64,000 nucleotides of DNA. Source: Nitrospirota bacterium. GTDB lineage: Bacteria; Nitrospirota; JACRHL01. The stretch is from positions 248,001 to 312,000 of the forward strand of contig JACRHL010000003.1 in assembly GCA_016212085.1 (NCBI GenBank), given 5' to 3'. The notes below the pieces were generated by a model, which worked only from the letters and a program-made list of their open reading frames with translations, made no database searches and had not been told where the DNA came from. The translations under genes were made by a program, and so were the position numbers. Shown one piece after another: positions 1 through 8,518 of the stretch; position 1 is the stretch's first letter, and every line of letters starts with the position of its first letter.

Positions 1-165
1 GATCACGCCGAACACCGCGTCCCACTCGCCCTCGATGATGGTGCCCATGGGGGTAAGCCGGTACGGCAGGCCGCTGCGATCGATGATGTCGATGGAGCGG
101 GCGACGTACTGGCTGACGCTCTCCCCCTTGCCCAGGGGGGTCATGGAAAATTCAACGAGTAGCAT
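1..165 (-). CDS. MTH1187/YqgV (DUF77) family thiamine-binding protein, 3' end outside the window
   Basis: The 55 visible codons begin with MLLVEFSMTPLGKGES and continue through a PMGTIIEGEWD stretch, both typical of the small ferredoxin-fold UPF0045/DUF77 family. Some members bind thiamine or hydroxymethylpyrimidine in the cytoplasm and sit beside thiamine transporters. Family members are about 100 residues, so roughly half is missing off the left edge. The ATG at 163-165 is the only suitable start. It lies 79 nt downstream of the thiolase stop on the same strand. No TPP riboswitch-like sequence is visible upstream. Ligand binding is inferred from the family only. Confidence 0.85.
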   Translation of the reverse strand, partial: MLLVEFSMTPLGKGESVSQYVARSIDIIDRSGLPYRLTPMGTIIEGEWDAVFGVI

Positions 166-199
166 GGGTCCCAGACCGAGATGGTAACCGAGCGGGCGC

Positions 200-217
200 A
201 AAACCGCCATCCGGCGG
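200..217 (-). terminator. Short hairpin with T tract after the thiolase gene
   Basis: On the minus strand CCGCC-GGAT-GGCGG (204-217) is followed by TTTT (203-200), about 30 nt after the thiolase stop. The stem is only 5 bp, so this is a weak intrinsic terminator candidate. Just upstream (232-227, minus strand) TGC-TATATT resembles an extended -10 element for the DUF77 gene. Confidence 0.35.
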
Positions 218-244
218 CCGCCCGGCAATATAGCACAAGGGGTG

Positions 245-1435
245 TTATTCCGGCAGGCGCTCCACCAGCATCGCCACCGCCTCGCCGCCGCCGATGCACA
301 CCGAGGCCACGCCATAGCGGCCGCCGGTGCGGCGCAGGGCGTGCAGCAGGGTGACCAGGATGCGCGCGCCGCTGGCGCCGATGGGGTGGCCCAGGGCCAC
401 GGCGCCGCCGTTCACGTTCACCCGCTCCGGCGGGATGCCCAGCTCGCGGCAGGCCACCATGGGCACCACGGCAAAGGCCTCGTTGATCTCGAACAGGTCC
501 ACGTCGCTCACGGACAGGGATGCCTTGCCGAGCACCCGCTCGATGGCGCGCGGCGTGATGGTGGTGAACCACTCCGACGCGTGCGCCGCCCCCGCCTGCG
601 CCACCACCCGCGCCAGCGGCGTCAGGCCGCGCTGGACGGCCTCGCGCCCGCTCATCAGCACCACGGCGGCGGCGCCGTCGTTGATGGAGGAGCTGTTGGC
701 GGCGGTAACCTGCCCGTCGCGGGCGAACGCCGGGGCCAGCTTGGCCAGCTTTTCCGGCTGAAAGCGCAACGGCTCCTCGTCGCGGCCCAGCTCGGTGGAG
801 CCGGTGGAGATGGGCACCAACTCCGCGTCGAACCAGCCCTTCTCGTGGGCCTGGTTGGCGCGCTCGTAGCTTTGCCGGGCGTAGTCGTCCATCTCCTCGC
901 GGGTGATGCCGTACTTGACGGCGGTGCGCTCGGCGCAGATGCCCATGGAGATGTCGGAATAGGCGTCGGTCAGGCCGTCGTAGAGCAGCGAGTCGATCAC
1001 GCTGCTGTTGCCCAGCTTGAGGCCGGTGCGCATGTCCGGCAGCAGGAACGGCGCGCGCGACATGGACTCCATGCCGCCGGCCACCACGATGGCGTCCACC
1101 CCGGCGGCAACGCCGGTGGCGCCGATCATGACCGCCTTCAGGCCCGATCCGCACACCTTGTTGATGGTGGTGGCGCCCACCCCGTCCGGCAGCCCCGCCC
1201 GGTGCGCCACCTGGCGCGCCGGCGCCTGCCGGCACCCGGCGGACAGCACGTGCCCCAGATACACCTCGGACACGTCGGCCGGCTGCACGCCGCAGCGGCT
1301 CAGCGCGGACTGCACGGCGATGGCGCCCAACTGGGGCGCGGACAGGCGCCGGAGCGCCCCCTGGAAGCTGCCGATCGGCGTGCGCGCCGCCGACACCAGG
1401 ACCACGTCCTTATCGCGCAAGAACGGCTTGACCAT
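245..1435 (-). CDS. Acetyl-CoA acetyltransferase (thiolase)
   Basis: A 396-residue cytoplasmic thiolase that condenses or cleaves acyl-CoA with CoA, typically acetyl-CoA to acetoacetyl-CoA. The nucleophilic Cys95 lies in INKVCGSGLKAV. The C-terminal region has GHPIGASGARI and ends with the CIGGGEAVAML motif carrying the second catalytic cysteine. The length equals the usual ~393 residues. An AAAGGA ribosome binding site precedes the ATG. Its dac neighbour ends 33 nt upstream on the same strand. Whether it acts in fatty-acid oxidation, ketogenesis or polyhydroxyalkanoate synthesis cannot be told; no phaB/phaC or fadB lies nearby, so no specific symbol is given. Confidence 0.93.
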   Translation of the reverse strand: MVKPFLRDKDVVLVSAARTPIGSFQGALRRLSAPQLGAIAVQSALSRCGVQPADVSEVYLGHVLSAGCRQAPARQVAHRAGLPDGVGATTINKVCGSGLKAVMIGATGVAAGVDAIVVAGGMESMSRAPFLLPDMRTGLKLGNSSVIDSLLYDGLTDAYSDISMGICAERTAVKYGITREEMDDYARQSYERANQAHEKGWFDAELVPISTGSTELGRDEEPLRFQPEKLAKLAPAFARDGQVTAANSSSINDGAAAVVLMSGREAVQRGLTPLARVVAQAGAAHASEWFTTITPRAIERVLGKASLSVSDVDLFEINEAFAVVPMVACRELGIPPERVNVNGGAVALGHPIGASGARILVTLLHALRRTGGRYGVASVCIGGGEAVAMLVERLPE

Positions 1436-1468
1436 CCTTTCCTTTCCCGCCGCCCCCGAGCGGCGCCG

Positions 1469-2629
1469 CTAAAAGAGCTTGTCGAGCAGTGCCCGGAACA
1501 TGAGCACCAGCGCGTCCCAGATGCGGGTGAAAAACCCGCCCTCCGGCACCTCGCGGTCGGCCACCAGCGAGACCTCGCGCACCACCTCGGTGCCCACGTA
1601 CACCTGGGCTGTGCCCACCACCTGGCCCTTGGCCACCGGCGCCTCCAGCTCGGCGACGGTGGCCGCCACCGTCACCTCGGCCTCGCGCTCGCGCGGCACC
1701 GAGACGAACACCGGCCCATCGGGCACGGCGCCGACGCTGTCGGCGGCGCCCTTCCACACCACCACCTGGGCCACCGGCTCGCCGGGCTTGATGGCCCGCA
1801 CTGTGGCGAACCGGCGGAAGGCGGCCAGCAGGTAGCGCTCGGCGATCTCCTCGCGGCTGGTCTCGCCGTCCGCGCCCATCACCGCCACGATGAAGCGCTG
1901 CTCCCCCTTTTGCGCCGAGGCCACCAGGTGGAAGCCGTCCTCCTCCGTGTGGCCGGTCTTCACGCCGTCCACGCCGATGTTCTTCCACAGCAGCCGGTTG
2001 CGGTTCGGCTGGCGTACCCCCCCGTGGGTGTAGTACTGGGTGGACAACACCTCGATCACCGGTGGAAAGTCGGCGATGAGGTGGTAGGCAAGCCGCGCCA
2101 TGTCCTCGCCGGTGGTCACCTGGCCTTCCGCCGGCAGGCCGGTGGCGCTGCCGAAGTGGGTGTGCTTCATGCCGATGCGGGCGGCGGTCTCGTTCATCCG
2201 CGTCACGAAGGCATCCTCGGAGCCGGACAGGAACTCGGCGACGGCGATGCACGCGTCGTTGCCCGATGCCACCCCGATGCCGTAGGCCAGTTCCCGGAGC
2301 GTCACCCGCTCTCCCTCGCGCAGGAACATGGTGGACCCCTCCTTGTGGAAGGCGTTGGACCCCGCCAGCACCGGGTCGTCCCAGTTGGCGTGCCCCTCGG
2401 CCACGGCGGCGTAGACCAGGTACAGGGTCATCATCTTGGCCAGGCTGGCGGGCCCCACCGGAGCGTCGCCGGACTGGCTCTCCACCACCTGGCCCGACAG
2501 GGCGTCCATGGTCACCACCGTCTTGGCGGTGTACGACACCGCCCACGCGGGCGCGGCGCCGGCCAGCACGGCCAGGGCCACGCCCAGCCATGCGGCGCGG
2601 GCCATGAACCCGAAAGCGTTCCGTCTCAC
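1469..2629 (-). CDS. D-alanyl-D-alanine carboxypeptidase, PBP5/6 (DacA/DacC) type
   Basis: A 386-residue low-molecular-weight penicillin-binding protein that trims the terminal D-Ala of peptidoglycan pentapeptides in the periplasm. An N-terminal signal peptide ends near AWA30. The three serine-peptidase motifs are S62-L-A-K65, S122-G-N124 and K224-T-G. The C-terminal third matches the PBP5 beta-domain, and the last ~20 residues (FFTRIWDALVLMFRALL) form an amphipathic helix that would tether it to the outer face of the inner membrane. The start codon overlaps the stop of the upstream Sua5-like gene by 4 nt, so the two are translationally coupled. DacA and DacC cannot be separated from sequence alone. 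Confidence 0.94.
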   Translation of the reverse strand: MRRNAFGFMARAAWLGVALAVLAGAAPAWAVSYTAKTVVTMDALSGQVVESQSGDAPVGPASLAKMMTLYLVYAAVAEGHANWDDPVLAGSNAFHKEGSTMFLREGERVTLRELAYGIGVASGNDACIAVAEFLSGSEDAFVTRMNETAARIGMKHTHFGSATGLPAEGQVTTGEDMARLAYHLIADFPPVIEVLSTQYYTHGGVRQPNRNRLLWKNIGVDGVKTGHTEEDGFHLVASAQKGEQRFIVAVMGADGETSREEIAERYLLAAFRRFATVRAIKPGEPVAQVVVWKGAADSVGAVPDGPVFVSVPREREAEVTVAATVAELEAPVAKGQVVGTAQVYVGTEVVREVSLVADREVPEGGFFTRIWDALVLMFRALLDKLF

Positions 2630-3249
2630 AACAACTCCTCCATGCCTTTTCCTTCCCTGAGGACGGTCACCGCGCCGTCCTGCACCTGCACCACCGTGGA
2701 CAGCTCGCCCGGAATGTCGCCCCCGTCCACCACCAGGTCGAGGCCGGGGCCGAACCGGTCGCTGATGTCCTCGGGATTGGTGAGCGGCGGCCCGCCGGAG
2801 ATGTTGGCGGTGGTGCTCACGATGGGCCGCCCGAGCATGCGCACCAGCGCCAGCGGAATGGGGTGGTCGGGCACCCGGATGCCGACGGTCTTCTGCCGGG
2901 TCTGCAACGCCCGGGGCGGCTCCTTGGTGGCGCGCAGCACGAAGGTGTACGGGCCCGGCAGCAGCCGCTTCATGAGCCGGAAGCCGGCGGTGTCCACCAC
3001 CGCGTAGTCGGCCAGGTGGCTCAGGTCGGCACAGATGAACGACAGGGTGTCCTTGCTGCTCTTGTTCTTGATGCGGTAGATGCGTTCGATGGCGCGGGTG
3101 TTCCTGATGTCGCAGCCGATGCCGTAGGTGGTGTCGGTGGGGTAGGCGATCACGCCGCCGTTCTCCAGCACCTCGACCACCTGCGCAAGCAGCCGTGGCT
3201 GGGGGTTTTCGGGGTTGATGCTGATGATGCGGCTCAACGTCCTGTTCAC
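2626..3249 (-). CDS. Sua5/YciO/YrdC-family protein (YciO clade)
   Basis: A 207-residue YrdC-fold protein. Sua5/TsaC enzymes make threonylcarbamoyl-AMP for tRNA t6A37; the YciO branch has the same fold with a debated role. The N-terminus (SRIISINPENPQ), GGVIAYPTDTTYGIG and the LMKRLLPGPYTFVL block resemble E. coli YciO (206 aa) more than TsaC, while STTANISG is the usual Sua5 nucleotide-site motif. The longest start is GTG at 3249. A TTG 12 nt downstream, preceded by AGGA, is an alternative because YciO similarity begins there. It overlaps the carboxypeptidase start by 4 nt. A YciO-type rather than TsaC role is inferred. Confidence 0.88.
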   Translation of the reverse strand: MNRTLSRIISINPENPQPRLLAQVVEVLENGGVIAYPTDTTYGIGCDIRNTRAIERIYRIKNKSSKDTLSFICADLSHLADYAVVDTAGFRLMKRLLPGPYTFVLRATKEPPRALQTRQKTVGIRVPDHPIPLALVRMLGRPIVSTTANISGGPPLTNPEDISDRFGPGLDLVVDGGDIPGELSTVVQVQDGAVTVLREGKGMEELL

Positions 3250-3320
3250 CTGGGAGGGTGTCGGCCCCGTGCGCGGCGGACCGATCGGACGCCTAGTTTA
3301 GCCGGAAACGCCCCCGCGTG

Positions 3321-3704
3321 TCAGGGGCGGTGGCCGCCAAGCAGGAACAGGATCAACGCCAGCACGCCGGCCGCGATGGCCAGCAGCAGCGTGAACGGCC
3401 AGCGGCCCCCGCCGCCTTCCGCGCCCGGCGCCAGCCCCGGGGTGGCCCCCGGCGTCTCGGGCGGCGTGCCGCCGGCCTCGATCTCCGCCAGTGCCCCCCT
3501 GATGCGCTCCCGCAGCCCGGCCGGCGTTTCCACCTGGGCCAGCCGCTCGTGCAGGAAGGCCTTCAGCCGCTCCTCCATGGCCTTGCGCGCCTGGCAGTCC
3601 TCGCACTTGTCCAGGTGCTCCTGGATGTGCACCATCCGGTCCAGGTCCAGCTCGCCGTCCACCAGGGCGGTGATGAGCACCGATGCCTCCTCGCAGTGGA
3701 TCAT
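3321..3704 (-). CDS. Membrane-anchored zinc-binding anti-sigma factor (ZAS type)
   Basis: This 127-residue protein starts MIHCEEASVL and carries the anti-sigma zinc motif H30-x3-C34-x2-C37, with C4 as a further likely ligand. A Gly/Pro-rich linker (residues 78-101) leads to one transmembrane helix at about 103-123. That fits a cytoplasmic sigma-binding domain tethered to the inner membrane. Its ATG overlaps the TGA of the ECF sigma gene by 4 nt, the classic sigma/anti-sigma coupling. It should hold the sigma factor inactive until a redox or envelope signal. The signal cannot be read from the sequence, and the C-terminus has little periplasmic domain. Confidence 0.88.
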   Translation of the reverse strand: MIHCEEASVLITALVDGELDLDRMVHIQEHLDKCEDCQARKAMEERLKAFLHERLAQVETPAGLRERIRGALAEIEAGGTPPETPGATPGLAPGAEGGGGRWPFTLLLAIAAGVLALILFLLGGHRP

Positions 3705-4285
3705 CGCCCGGTCCCCCCGCTTTGCGCCGAGCGGCCGATGCCGTGGCGCCGGGCCGCCTCGACGAGCTGCCCGCGCAGCGCCCGGCGGCCGCGGAACAGG
3801 CGCGACATGACGGTGCCGATGGGCACCCCCACGATGTCGGCGATCTCCCTGTAGGGGAGCGATTCCATGTCCGCCAGGATCACCACCATGCGGTATGCCT
3901 CGGGCAGGTCCATCAGGGCCGCGCGCACGTCGTCCTCCAGCACCCGGTCGAGCAGCTCCTGATAGGTGGCCGTCGGCATTTCCAGAAGCGCCTCGTCGTC
4001 CTCGCCAAGGAACGGTGCCACCTCGTCCAGATCCACCGTGGCGGGGTCGCGTTTCGCCTTGGCGTAGCGGCTGGCGAAGGTGTTGCGCAGGATCTTGTAC
4101 AGCCAGGCGCGGCAGTTGGTGCCCCGCTCGAACTGGTGAAAGAAGCGGAACGCGCGCAGGTACGTCTCCTGCACCACCTCCTCCGCCGCCTCGCGGCTGC
4201 CGGTGAGGCGGTGCGCGGTCTTGTAGAGCGCGTCCAGGTGGACCAGGGCCACCGCCTCGAACTCCGCCGCTCGTGCCGGATCCAT
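3701..4285 (-). CDS. ECF-family RNA polymerase sigma factor
   Basis: A 194-residue group IV sigma factor. Region 2 spans about residues 15-85, with AEEVVQETYLRAFRFF and the NCRAWLYKILRN segment for -10 recognition. Region 4 spans about 120-180, with LPEAYRMVVILADMESLPYREIADIVG and a helix-turn-helix ending GTVMSRLFRGRR. It directs polymerase to an alternative regulon and is paired with the overlapping anti-sigma gene downstream. Upstream on the minus strand, GGGAATA (4368-4362) and GTTA (4343-4340) are separated by 18 nt and could be an autoregulated ECF promoter; this is tentative. The stimulus is unknown. Confidence 0.94.
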   Translation of the reverse strand: MDPARAAEFEAVALVHLDALYKTAHRLTGSREAAEEVVQETYLRAFRFFHQFERGTNCRAWLYKILRNTFASRYAKAKRDPATVDLDEVAPFLGEDDEALLEMPTATYQELLDRVLEDDVRAALMDLPEAYRMVVILADMESLPYREIADIVGVPIGTVMSRLFRGRRALRGQLVEAARRHGIGRSAQSGGTGR

Positions 4286-4428
4286 CGCCTTCCCGTCTCC
4301 CCGGATTAGCCGGCGCCCGCCGGACGGTTCGCCGCATGGTAACCGCGCCGGCGCGCCGGTCTATTCCCACCCCCCGGAAAAATTCGCGCCGCCGTTGCCG
4401 TATGTGGGCACCTCCATCAACCGTCGCC

Positions 4429-5106
4429 CTAGGAAGGGCCGCGCCACAAGGGCACGGCGCGCCGCTTGAACGGCACCACCAGCACCAGCCCCGCCGCAAA
4501 GCCGCCGATGTGGGCGAACCACGCCACGCCGCCGCCGGCGGGCCCGGCCGCCAGCCCGCTCACCAGTTGCACGGCGATCCAGATGCCGAGCAGCAGCACC
4601 GCGGGCACGTAGACCAGACGGGTCAACAGGCCGAGGGGGATGAGGGTGAGCACCCGCGCCTTGGGAAACAGCAGGAAATAGGCGGCCAACACCCCGGAAA
4701 CAGCACCGCTGGCGCCGATTACCGGCACCTGCGAAAGCGGGTCGGCGAGCACGTGGCCGAACGCGGCCAGGGTGCCGCACAGCAGGTAGAAGATCAGGAA
4801 GCGCAGGTGACCCATGGCCTCCTCGACGTTATTGCCGAAGATGTGCAGGTAGAGCATGTTGCCGCCCAGGTGCAGCAGGCCGCCGTGCAGGAACATGGCG
4901 GTGAGGGGCGTCACCCACGCCCGCTCCGGCACGCCGGCACTACCGCCGGCAAGGTCCGCCGGTACCATGGCGTAGCTCCCGATCAGCCGCCCCGCCTCGC
5001 CACCGAGCAGGAGCTGATAGCCGAACATGACCACGTTGGCGGCCAGCAGGCCCCAGGTGACGAAGGGGGTGATGCGGGAGGGGTTGTCGTCGCGCAGGGG
5101 GATCAT
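4429..5106 (-). CDS. Rhomboid-family intramembrane serine protease
   Basis: A 225-residue polytopic inner-membrane protein with about six transmembrane segments. The rhomboid signatures are present: HGGLLHLGGNMLYLHIFGNNVE after TM1, catalytic Ser133 in GASGAVSG, and His199 in WFAHIGGFAAG. Rhomboids cleave single-pass membrane proteins inside the bilayer. The gene lies between the GH57 gene (30 nt upstream) and the ECF sigma gene, all on the same strand. Membership in the ECF regulon or action on the anti-sigma factor is a speculation from proximity. No accessory cytoplasmic domain is present. Confidence 0.94.
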   Translation of the reverse strand: MIPLRDDNPSRITPFVTWGLLAANVVMFGYQLLLGGEAGRLIGSYAMVPADLAGGSAGVPERAWVTPLTAMFLHGGLLHLGGNMLYLHIFGNNVEEAMGHLRFLIFYLLCGTLAAFGHVLADPLSQVPVIGASGAVSGVLAAYFLLFPKARVLTLIPLGLLTRLVYVPAVLLLGIWIAVQLVSGLAAGPAGGGVAWFAHIGGFAAGLVLVVPFKRRAVPLWRGPS

Positions 5107-5136
5107 GGCGACGGGGTCGGTCTGGTCCGGTGCCGC

Positions 5137-7320
5137 TCACACGTACCAGCGGTGGGCATCGTAGTCCTGCTCCGGCAGGGTGACCGCCAGATAGCCCTGG
5201 CGCGGCCAGCGTTCCACCTCGGCCTGCCCCTCCTGCACGCGCACGAACAGGTGCACCTCGTCCCCCGCCTGCCAGCCGAACTGGCGGAACGGCAGCGCGA
5301 TCTCGATGATCTCGTCGGCGGCGATGCGGCCGATGAAGGGTTCCTCGCGCCACAGTTCGTCGCCGTTCACCTCGAAGGTGGCGTCGCAGCCGCCGGGCTT
5401 GACCTTGAAGCGCACCCGCGCCCCGCGCGGCGCCAGCATGCGCACGGTGAACTCCAGCGCCGCCAGGCCCGGATCGGTGATCTCGGGGATCGTGTCCAGG
5501 CGCAGGAACAGGTGGCTGCGGTCGAAGCCGTAAAAGATGCGGTTGATGATCTGCTCGCCGGCGTGCATGGCCCCGCCCCCGCCCCCGGCCACCTCGAACA
5601 GGGCGGCGGACAGCCACTCGAAGTAGCTGCCCACCCGGCCATCGATCTCCGGCTGGATGAGGGCCACCTCGGGCCGGGTGGGCGCGACCTCCTTGATCTG
5701 GCGCAGGATGGGCACGTGCAGCACCTCCGGCACCGGCCGGCCGATGAGCTGGTAGATGTTCATCAGGTGGCGGCGGAACAGCTCGTCGAAGGCCTCCAGC
5801 ATGCCCGCGTGCTGGCCGCCGTACCACCAGCACCAATCGCTCCCCTCCGCCACGTACAGCTCCTCCCACGCCATGCGCAGCCGCTCGGTGCCGATGTGCT
5901 CGGCGTTGGTGTTGGTGGCCTCGTCCAGGGCGTCACGGGCCGCCTGTAGGCGCTCCCAGGCCTGGTTGTCCTCCTCGCGGCCGATCCAGATCTCGAAGTC
6001 GTGGTTGATCCACGATCCGGCGAACAGGCGCGGGATGGAATCGCTCGCGGGATGGGCGTCCAGGTAGTCGGAAACGGTGGTGCAGATCAGGTCCGGATCG
6101 TCGTTCAGGCGCCGGTAGAGGGAGTGCAGGAACGCGTGGCCGTCGCCGGGGTAGTACTCCCAGCAGTTCTCGCCGTCGAGGATGATGTTCACCAGCGGCG
6201 CCCGCTCCATGGCGCGCAGGTTGTGGCGGATCTGGTGCAGGGACTGGACCAGGTCGGCGGCGGCCGCCTCCGCGTCCCAGTTGGAATAGACGAAGCCGAT
6301 GCGGTCGCTCAGGCGGTGGTCGCGGAAGATGATGGACAGGGCCTTGCCGTCCCGTTCCAGCCGGTAGGGGCGGAAGTGGTCACCACCGGGGAACGGCGCC
6401 ATGCGCTGCGACTCGCGCAGCACCGCCTCGTCGGTGGCGATCCACTGGATGCCCGCCTGGGCCGCCAGCCGGATCACCTCCTCCGACACGCTGCCCTCCG
6501 ACGGCCACATGCCGCGCGGCGGGCGGCCGAACAGCTCGGTGTGGAAGCGCACCGCGCGGATGATCTGCTCGGCGGCGTCCTCCGGGTGGCGGAAACGGCG
6601 CGGCAGCGGATGGTGGGGCAGGCTCTCGCGCGCCACCTCTGTATCGCACAGCAGGGGCAGGATGGGGTGGTAGAACGGGGTGGTGGTCAACTCCACCTGG
6701 CCGCGCCCGGCGGCGGCCCGGTACTCGGGGATGATCATGCCCATGATGGCCCGGTGGCGGGCGATGAGCTGGGTGCGATCGTCCGGCGCGAAGTCGCGCC
6801 CCTTGTCCACCAGGCCCTTGATCACCGGGTCGGTGCGCATGAACAGCGGGTCGCACCAGGCGAGGTTGAACCACACCTGGAGGTCGATGATGTCCTGGTC
6901 CGAGAAGTAGCGCGCCATGCGCTGCAAACGCTCCAGGCTGTCGTCCGGCCCGCGCTTGCGCAGCAGGTCCGCATAACGCGGATAGGGCGCCACCATGGTG
7001 TGGTGGTTGGCGTAGAAGAAGTTGCGCAGCACCTCCACCTTGTCGGCGGCGGTCATGGCCTGGGGCTCCATGAGGGTGAGCTCGATGAAGCGGTCGTTGG
7101 CGCGCCCCTCGGCGTATTCCTGGATCTGGTACAGCAGCGACGGCACCAGGTTGAAGGTCTGGCGGACGTTGGGGTAGTCCTCCAGGATCCGCACCATGTC
7201 GTAATAGTCCTTGGTGCCGTGCAGGCGCACCCAGGGCAGCACGTAGCGCTCCGTCACCAGGTCCTTGTAGAAGGGCTGGTGCATGTGCCAGACGATGGCG
7301 ACGCTCAGCGGCTGGGTCAT
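5137..7320 (-). CDS. Glycoside hydrolase family 57 enzyme (alpha-amylase / glucanotransferase type)
   Basis: A 727-residue cytoplasmic GH57 enzyme acting on alpha-glucans. The barrel starts with the family HMHQP motif (residues 12-16). Glu275 in GMWPSEGSV is the expected nucleophile, and FRDHRLSDRIGF supplies the aspartate of the fourth conserved region. After about residue 550 comes an all-beta C-terminal domain of the kind fused to long GH57 proteins. There is no signal peptide. The ATG at 7318-7320 overlaps the ftsB stop by 4 nt. The frame is open further upstream, but that part lies entirely within ftsB. A role in glycogen turnover is plausible given glgA in the window; exact specificity is unknown. 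Confidence 0.9.
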   Translation of the reverse strand: MTQPLSVAIVWHMHQPFYKDLVTERYVLPWVRLHGTKDYYDMVRILEDYPNVRQTFNLVPSLLYQIQEYAEGRANDRFIELTLMEPQAMTAADKVEVLRNFFYANHHTMVAPYPRYADLLRKRGPDDSLERLQRMARYFSDQDIIDLQVWFNLAWCDPLFMRTDPVIKGLVDKGRDFAPDDRTQLIARHRAIMGMIIPEYRAAAGRGQVELTTTPFYHPILPLLCDTEVARESLPHHPLPRRFRHPEDAAEQIIRAVRFHTELFGRPPRGMWPSEGSVSEEVIRLAAQAGIQWIATDEAVLRESQRMAPFPGGDHFRPYRLERDGKALSIIFRDHRLSDRIGFVYSNWDAEAAAADLVQSLHQIRHNLRAMERAPLVNIILDGENCWEYYPGDGHAFLHSLYRRLNDDPDLICTTVSDYLDAHPASDSIPRLFAGSWINHDFEIWIGREEDNQAWERLQAARDALDEATNTNAEHIGTERLRMAWEELYVAEGSDWCWWYGGQHAGMLEAFDELFRRHLMNIYQLIGRPVPEVLHVPILRQIKEVAPTRPEVALIQPEIDGRVGSYFEWLSAALFEVAGGGGGAMHAGEQIINRIFYGFDRSHLFLRLDTIPEITDPGLAALEFTVRMLAPRGARVRFKVKPGGCDATFEVNGDELWREEPFIGRIAADEIIEIALPFRQFGWQAGDEVHLFVRVQEGQAEVERWPRQGYLAVTLPEQDYDAHRWYV

Positions 7321-7688
7321 GGGTGGAAGGCCGCCTCGGGCGATGCCGCCGGCGGCGCGTCGGCCTGGGCCTCGAACAGGAACACGGTCTCGCCGGGGCG
7401 CACCATGCCCAGGCGCTCGCGGGCGATGCGCTCGATGGTGTGCGGGTCGCGCCCCAGGGCCCGGGCGGTGCCGGACAGGTCGCGGATCTCGCCCTGGGCC
7501 AGGCCGATCTCGGTCTCGATGCGCGCCGCCTCCTTCTCCAGGCGCCAGTGGGCGATCAGGCCCAGCCGGCCGAACACCAGGTAGAACAGCAGGTAGGTGC
7601 AGAGCAGGGCCACCCCGCCCCACGCCAGCATGCGGCGCGACGAGGCCGCCAGCGGGCGGCGCACCCGGTTGCGGGCCGTGGTGATCAT
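7317..7688 (-). CDS. ftsB: FtsB/DivIC-type septum formation initiator
   Basis: A 123-residue bitopic membrane protein. A short basic N-terminus precedes a transmembrane helix at about residues 22-42 (LAWGGVALLCTYLLFYLVFG). A coiled coil follows (residues 50-75, rich in E and R at heptad spacing) and then the conserved DPHTIERIARERLGMVRPGE block. In the divisome FtsB bridges FtsQ and FtsL. The tail after residue 105 is Ala/Pro-rich. It overlaps the GH57 gene by 4 nt, an uncommon pairing of division and glucan genes, and lies 6 nt after the outer-membrane protein gene on the same strand. Confidence 0.88.
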   Translation of the reverse strand: MITTARNRVRRPLAASSRRMLAWGGVALLCTYLLFYLVFGRLGLIAHWRLEKEAARIETEIGLAQGEIRDLSGTARALGRDPHTIERIARERLGMVRPGETVFLFEAQADAPPAASPEAAFHP

Positions 7689-7694
7689 GTGCCG

Positions 7695-8510
7695 CTAGTA
7701 CTCATAGAGAACCTGCACCGACACGGCCGATTGGTTGATGAGGCGCAACTCCGTGGCAACGTCCCAGTGCCGGTAGAAGTGGAGGGCGATGCCGGCGAAC
7801 ACGCCCGTGCCCGTCTCCTGGTCCAGGTCGGTGGCGATGTTCGGGTCGGGGGTGGTCAGCTCGCCCACCAGCCAGCTGTTGTCCCAGCCCGTGTACAGGC
7901 TCATGAAGCGGCCGGTCCAGGACAGGCCGGCGAACAGGTCCCACTCGTTGTAGCGCAGCACCATGGCCGGCTGGCCGGTGTCGGAGTTGGAGGTGTACAG
8001 GAGCTGCCCGCCCACCGACACGGCCGCGCCGCGCCACTCGATCAGCCGCCCGCGCAGCGCGGCGCCCACGGTGGGGCCGTAGTGGTCGCCAAAGGTGAGC
8101 TGGCGCCGCCCGCCGGTGTGGGGCACGTCCGGCGCGAACTTGTCCCAGAAGGCGGCGCCCACCACGTCGCCCAGATCCACGGTACCGAAGTCGATGTCGG
8201 CCCGGCTGACCCCGAAGATGCCCGACGCCTCGACGAGCACGTCGCGCCAGGCGGCGACGCCGTAGCTCTCGCGGGCGGTGAAGCGCAGGTTGCGCATGGT
8301 CACCGGGGAGTTCCAGCGGCTGGTGGAGAGCTTGCGCACCGAGCGGTCCACATCCAGCCCGTGACGGAAGGCATAGGCCTCGCGCACCTGCGGCGCCGGG
8401 TTGCCCAGGTACGCCGCCTGGGCCGCCGGCACGCAGCACACCGCCGTGAGAAAGCCGATCGGGACGAGGCGGAGGAGGCAGCGAAGGGGGGTGGGGAGGC
8501 TCCGGCGCAT
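7695..8510 (-). CDS. Probable outer-membrane beta-barrel protein, function unknown
   Basis: A 271-residue protein with an N-terminal signal peptide (MRRSLPTPLRCLLRL..., cleavage near AAQA). Alternating hydrophobic and polar strands with many aromatics follow, such as YNEWDLFAGLSW and LHFYRHWDVATELRL, and the C-terminus is Tyr, as expected of BAM-assembled barrels. I do not recognise a named family. The ATG at 8508-8510 is chosen because a promoter-like pair ends just upstream of it; a TTG at 8546 in the same frame would overlap the -35 element. It is followed after 6 nt by ftsB. Confidence 0.7.
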   Translation of the reverse strand: MRRSLPTPLRCLLRLVPIGFLTAVCCVPAAQAAYLGNPAPQVREAYAFRHGLDVDRSVRKLSTSRWNSPVTMRNLRFTARESYGVAAWRDVLVEASGIFGVSRADIDFGTVDLGDVVGAAFWDKFAPDVPHTGGRRQLTFGDHYGPTVGAALRGRLIEWRGAAVSVGGQLLYTSNSDTGQPAMVLRYNEWDLFAGLSWTGRFMSLYTGWDNSWLVGELTTPDPNIATDLDQETGTGVFAGIALHFYRHWDVATELRLINQSAVSVQVLYEY

Positions 8511-8518
8511 GGGTTCTA

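Noticed and set aside
166-244. TPP riboswitch upstream of the thiamine-binding protein gene
   Set aside because: The 79-nt gap is too short and lacks the CUGAGA-type conserved segments.
242-3007. Very long plus-strand open frame of about 920 codons
   Set aside because: It runs antisense to thiolase, the carboxypeptidase and the Sua5-like gene, has extreme His/Gln/Gly/Arg content and no recognisable domain; long antisense frames are expected at this G+C.
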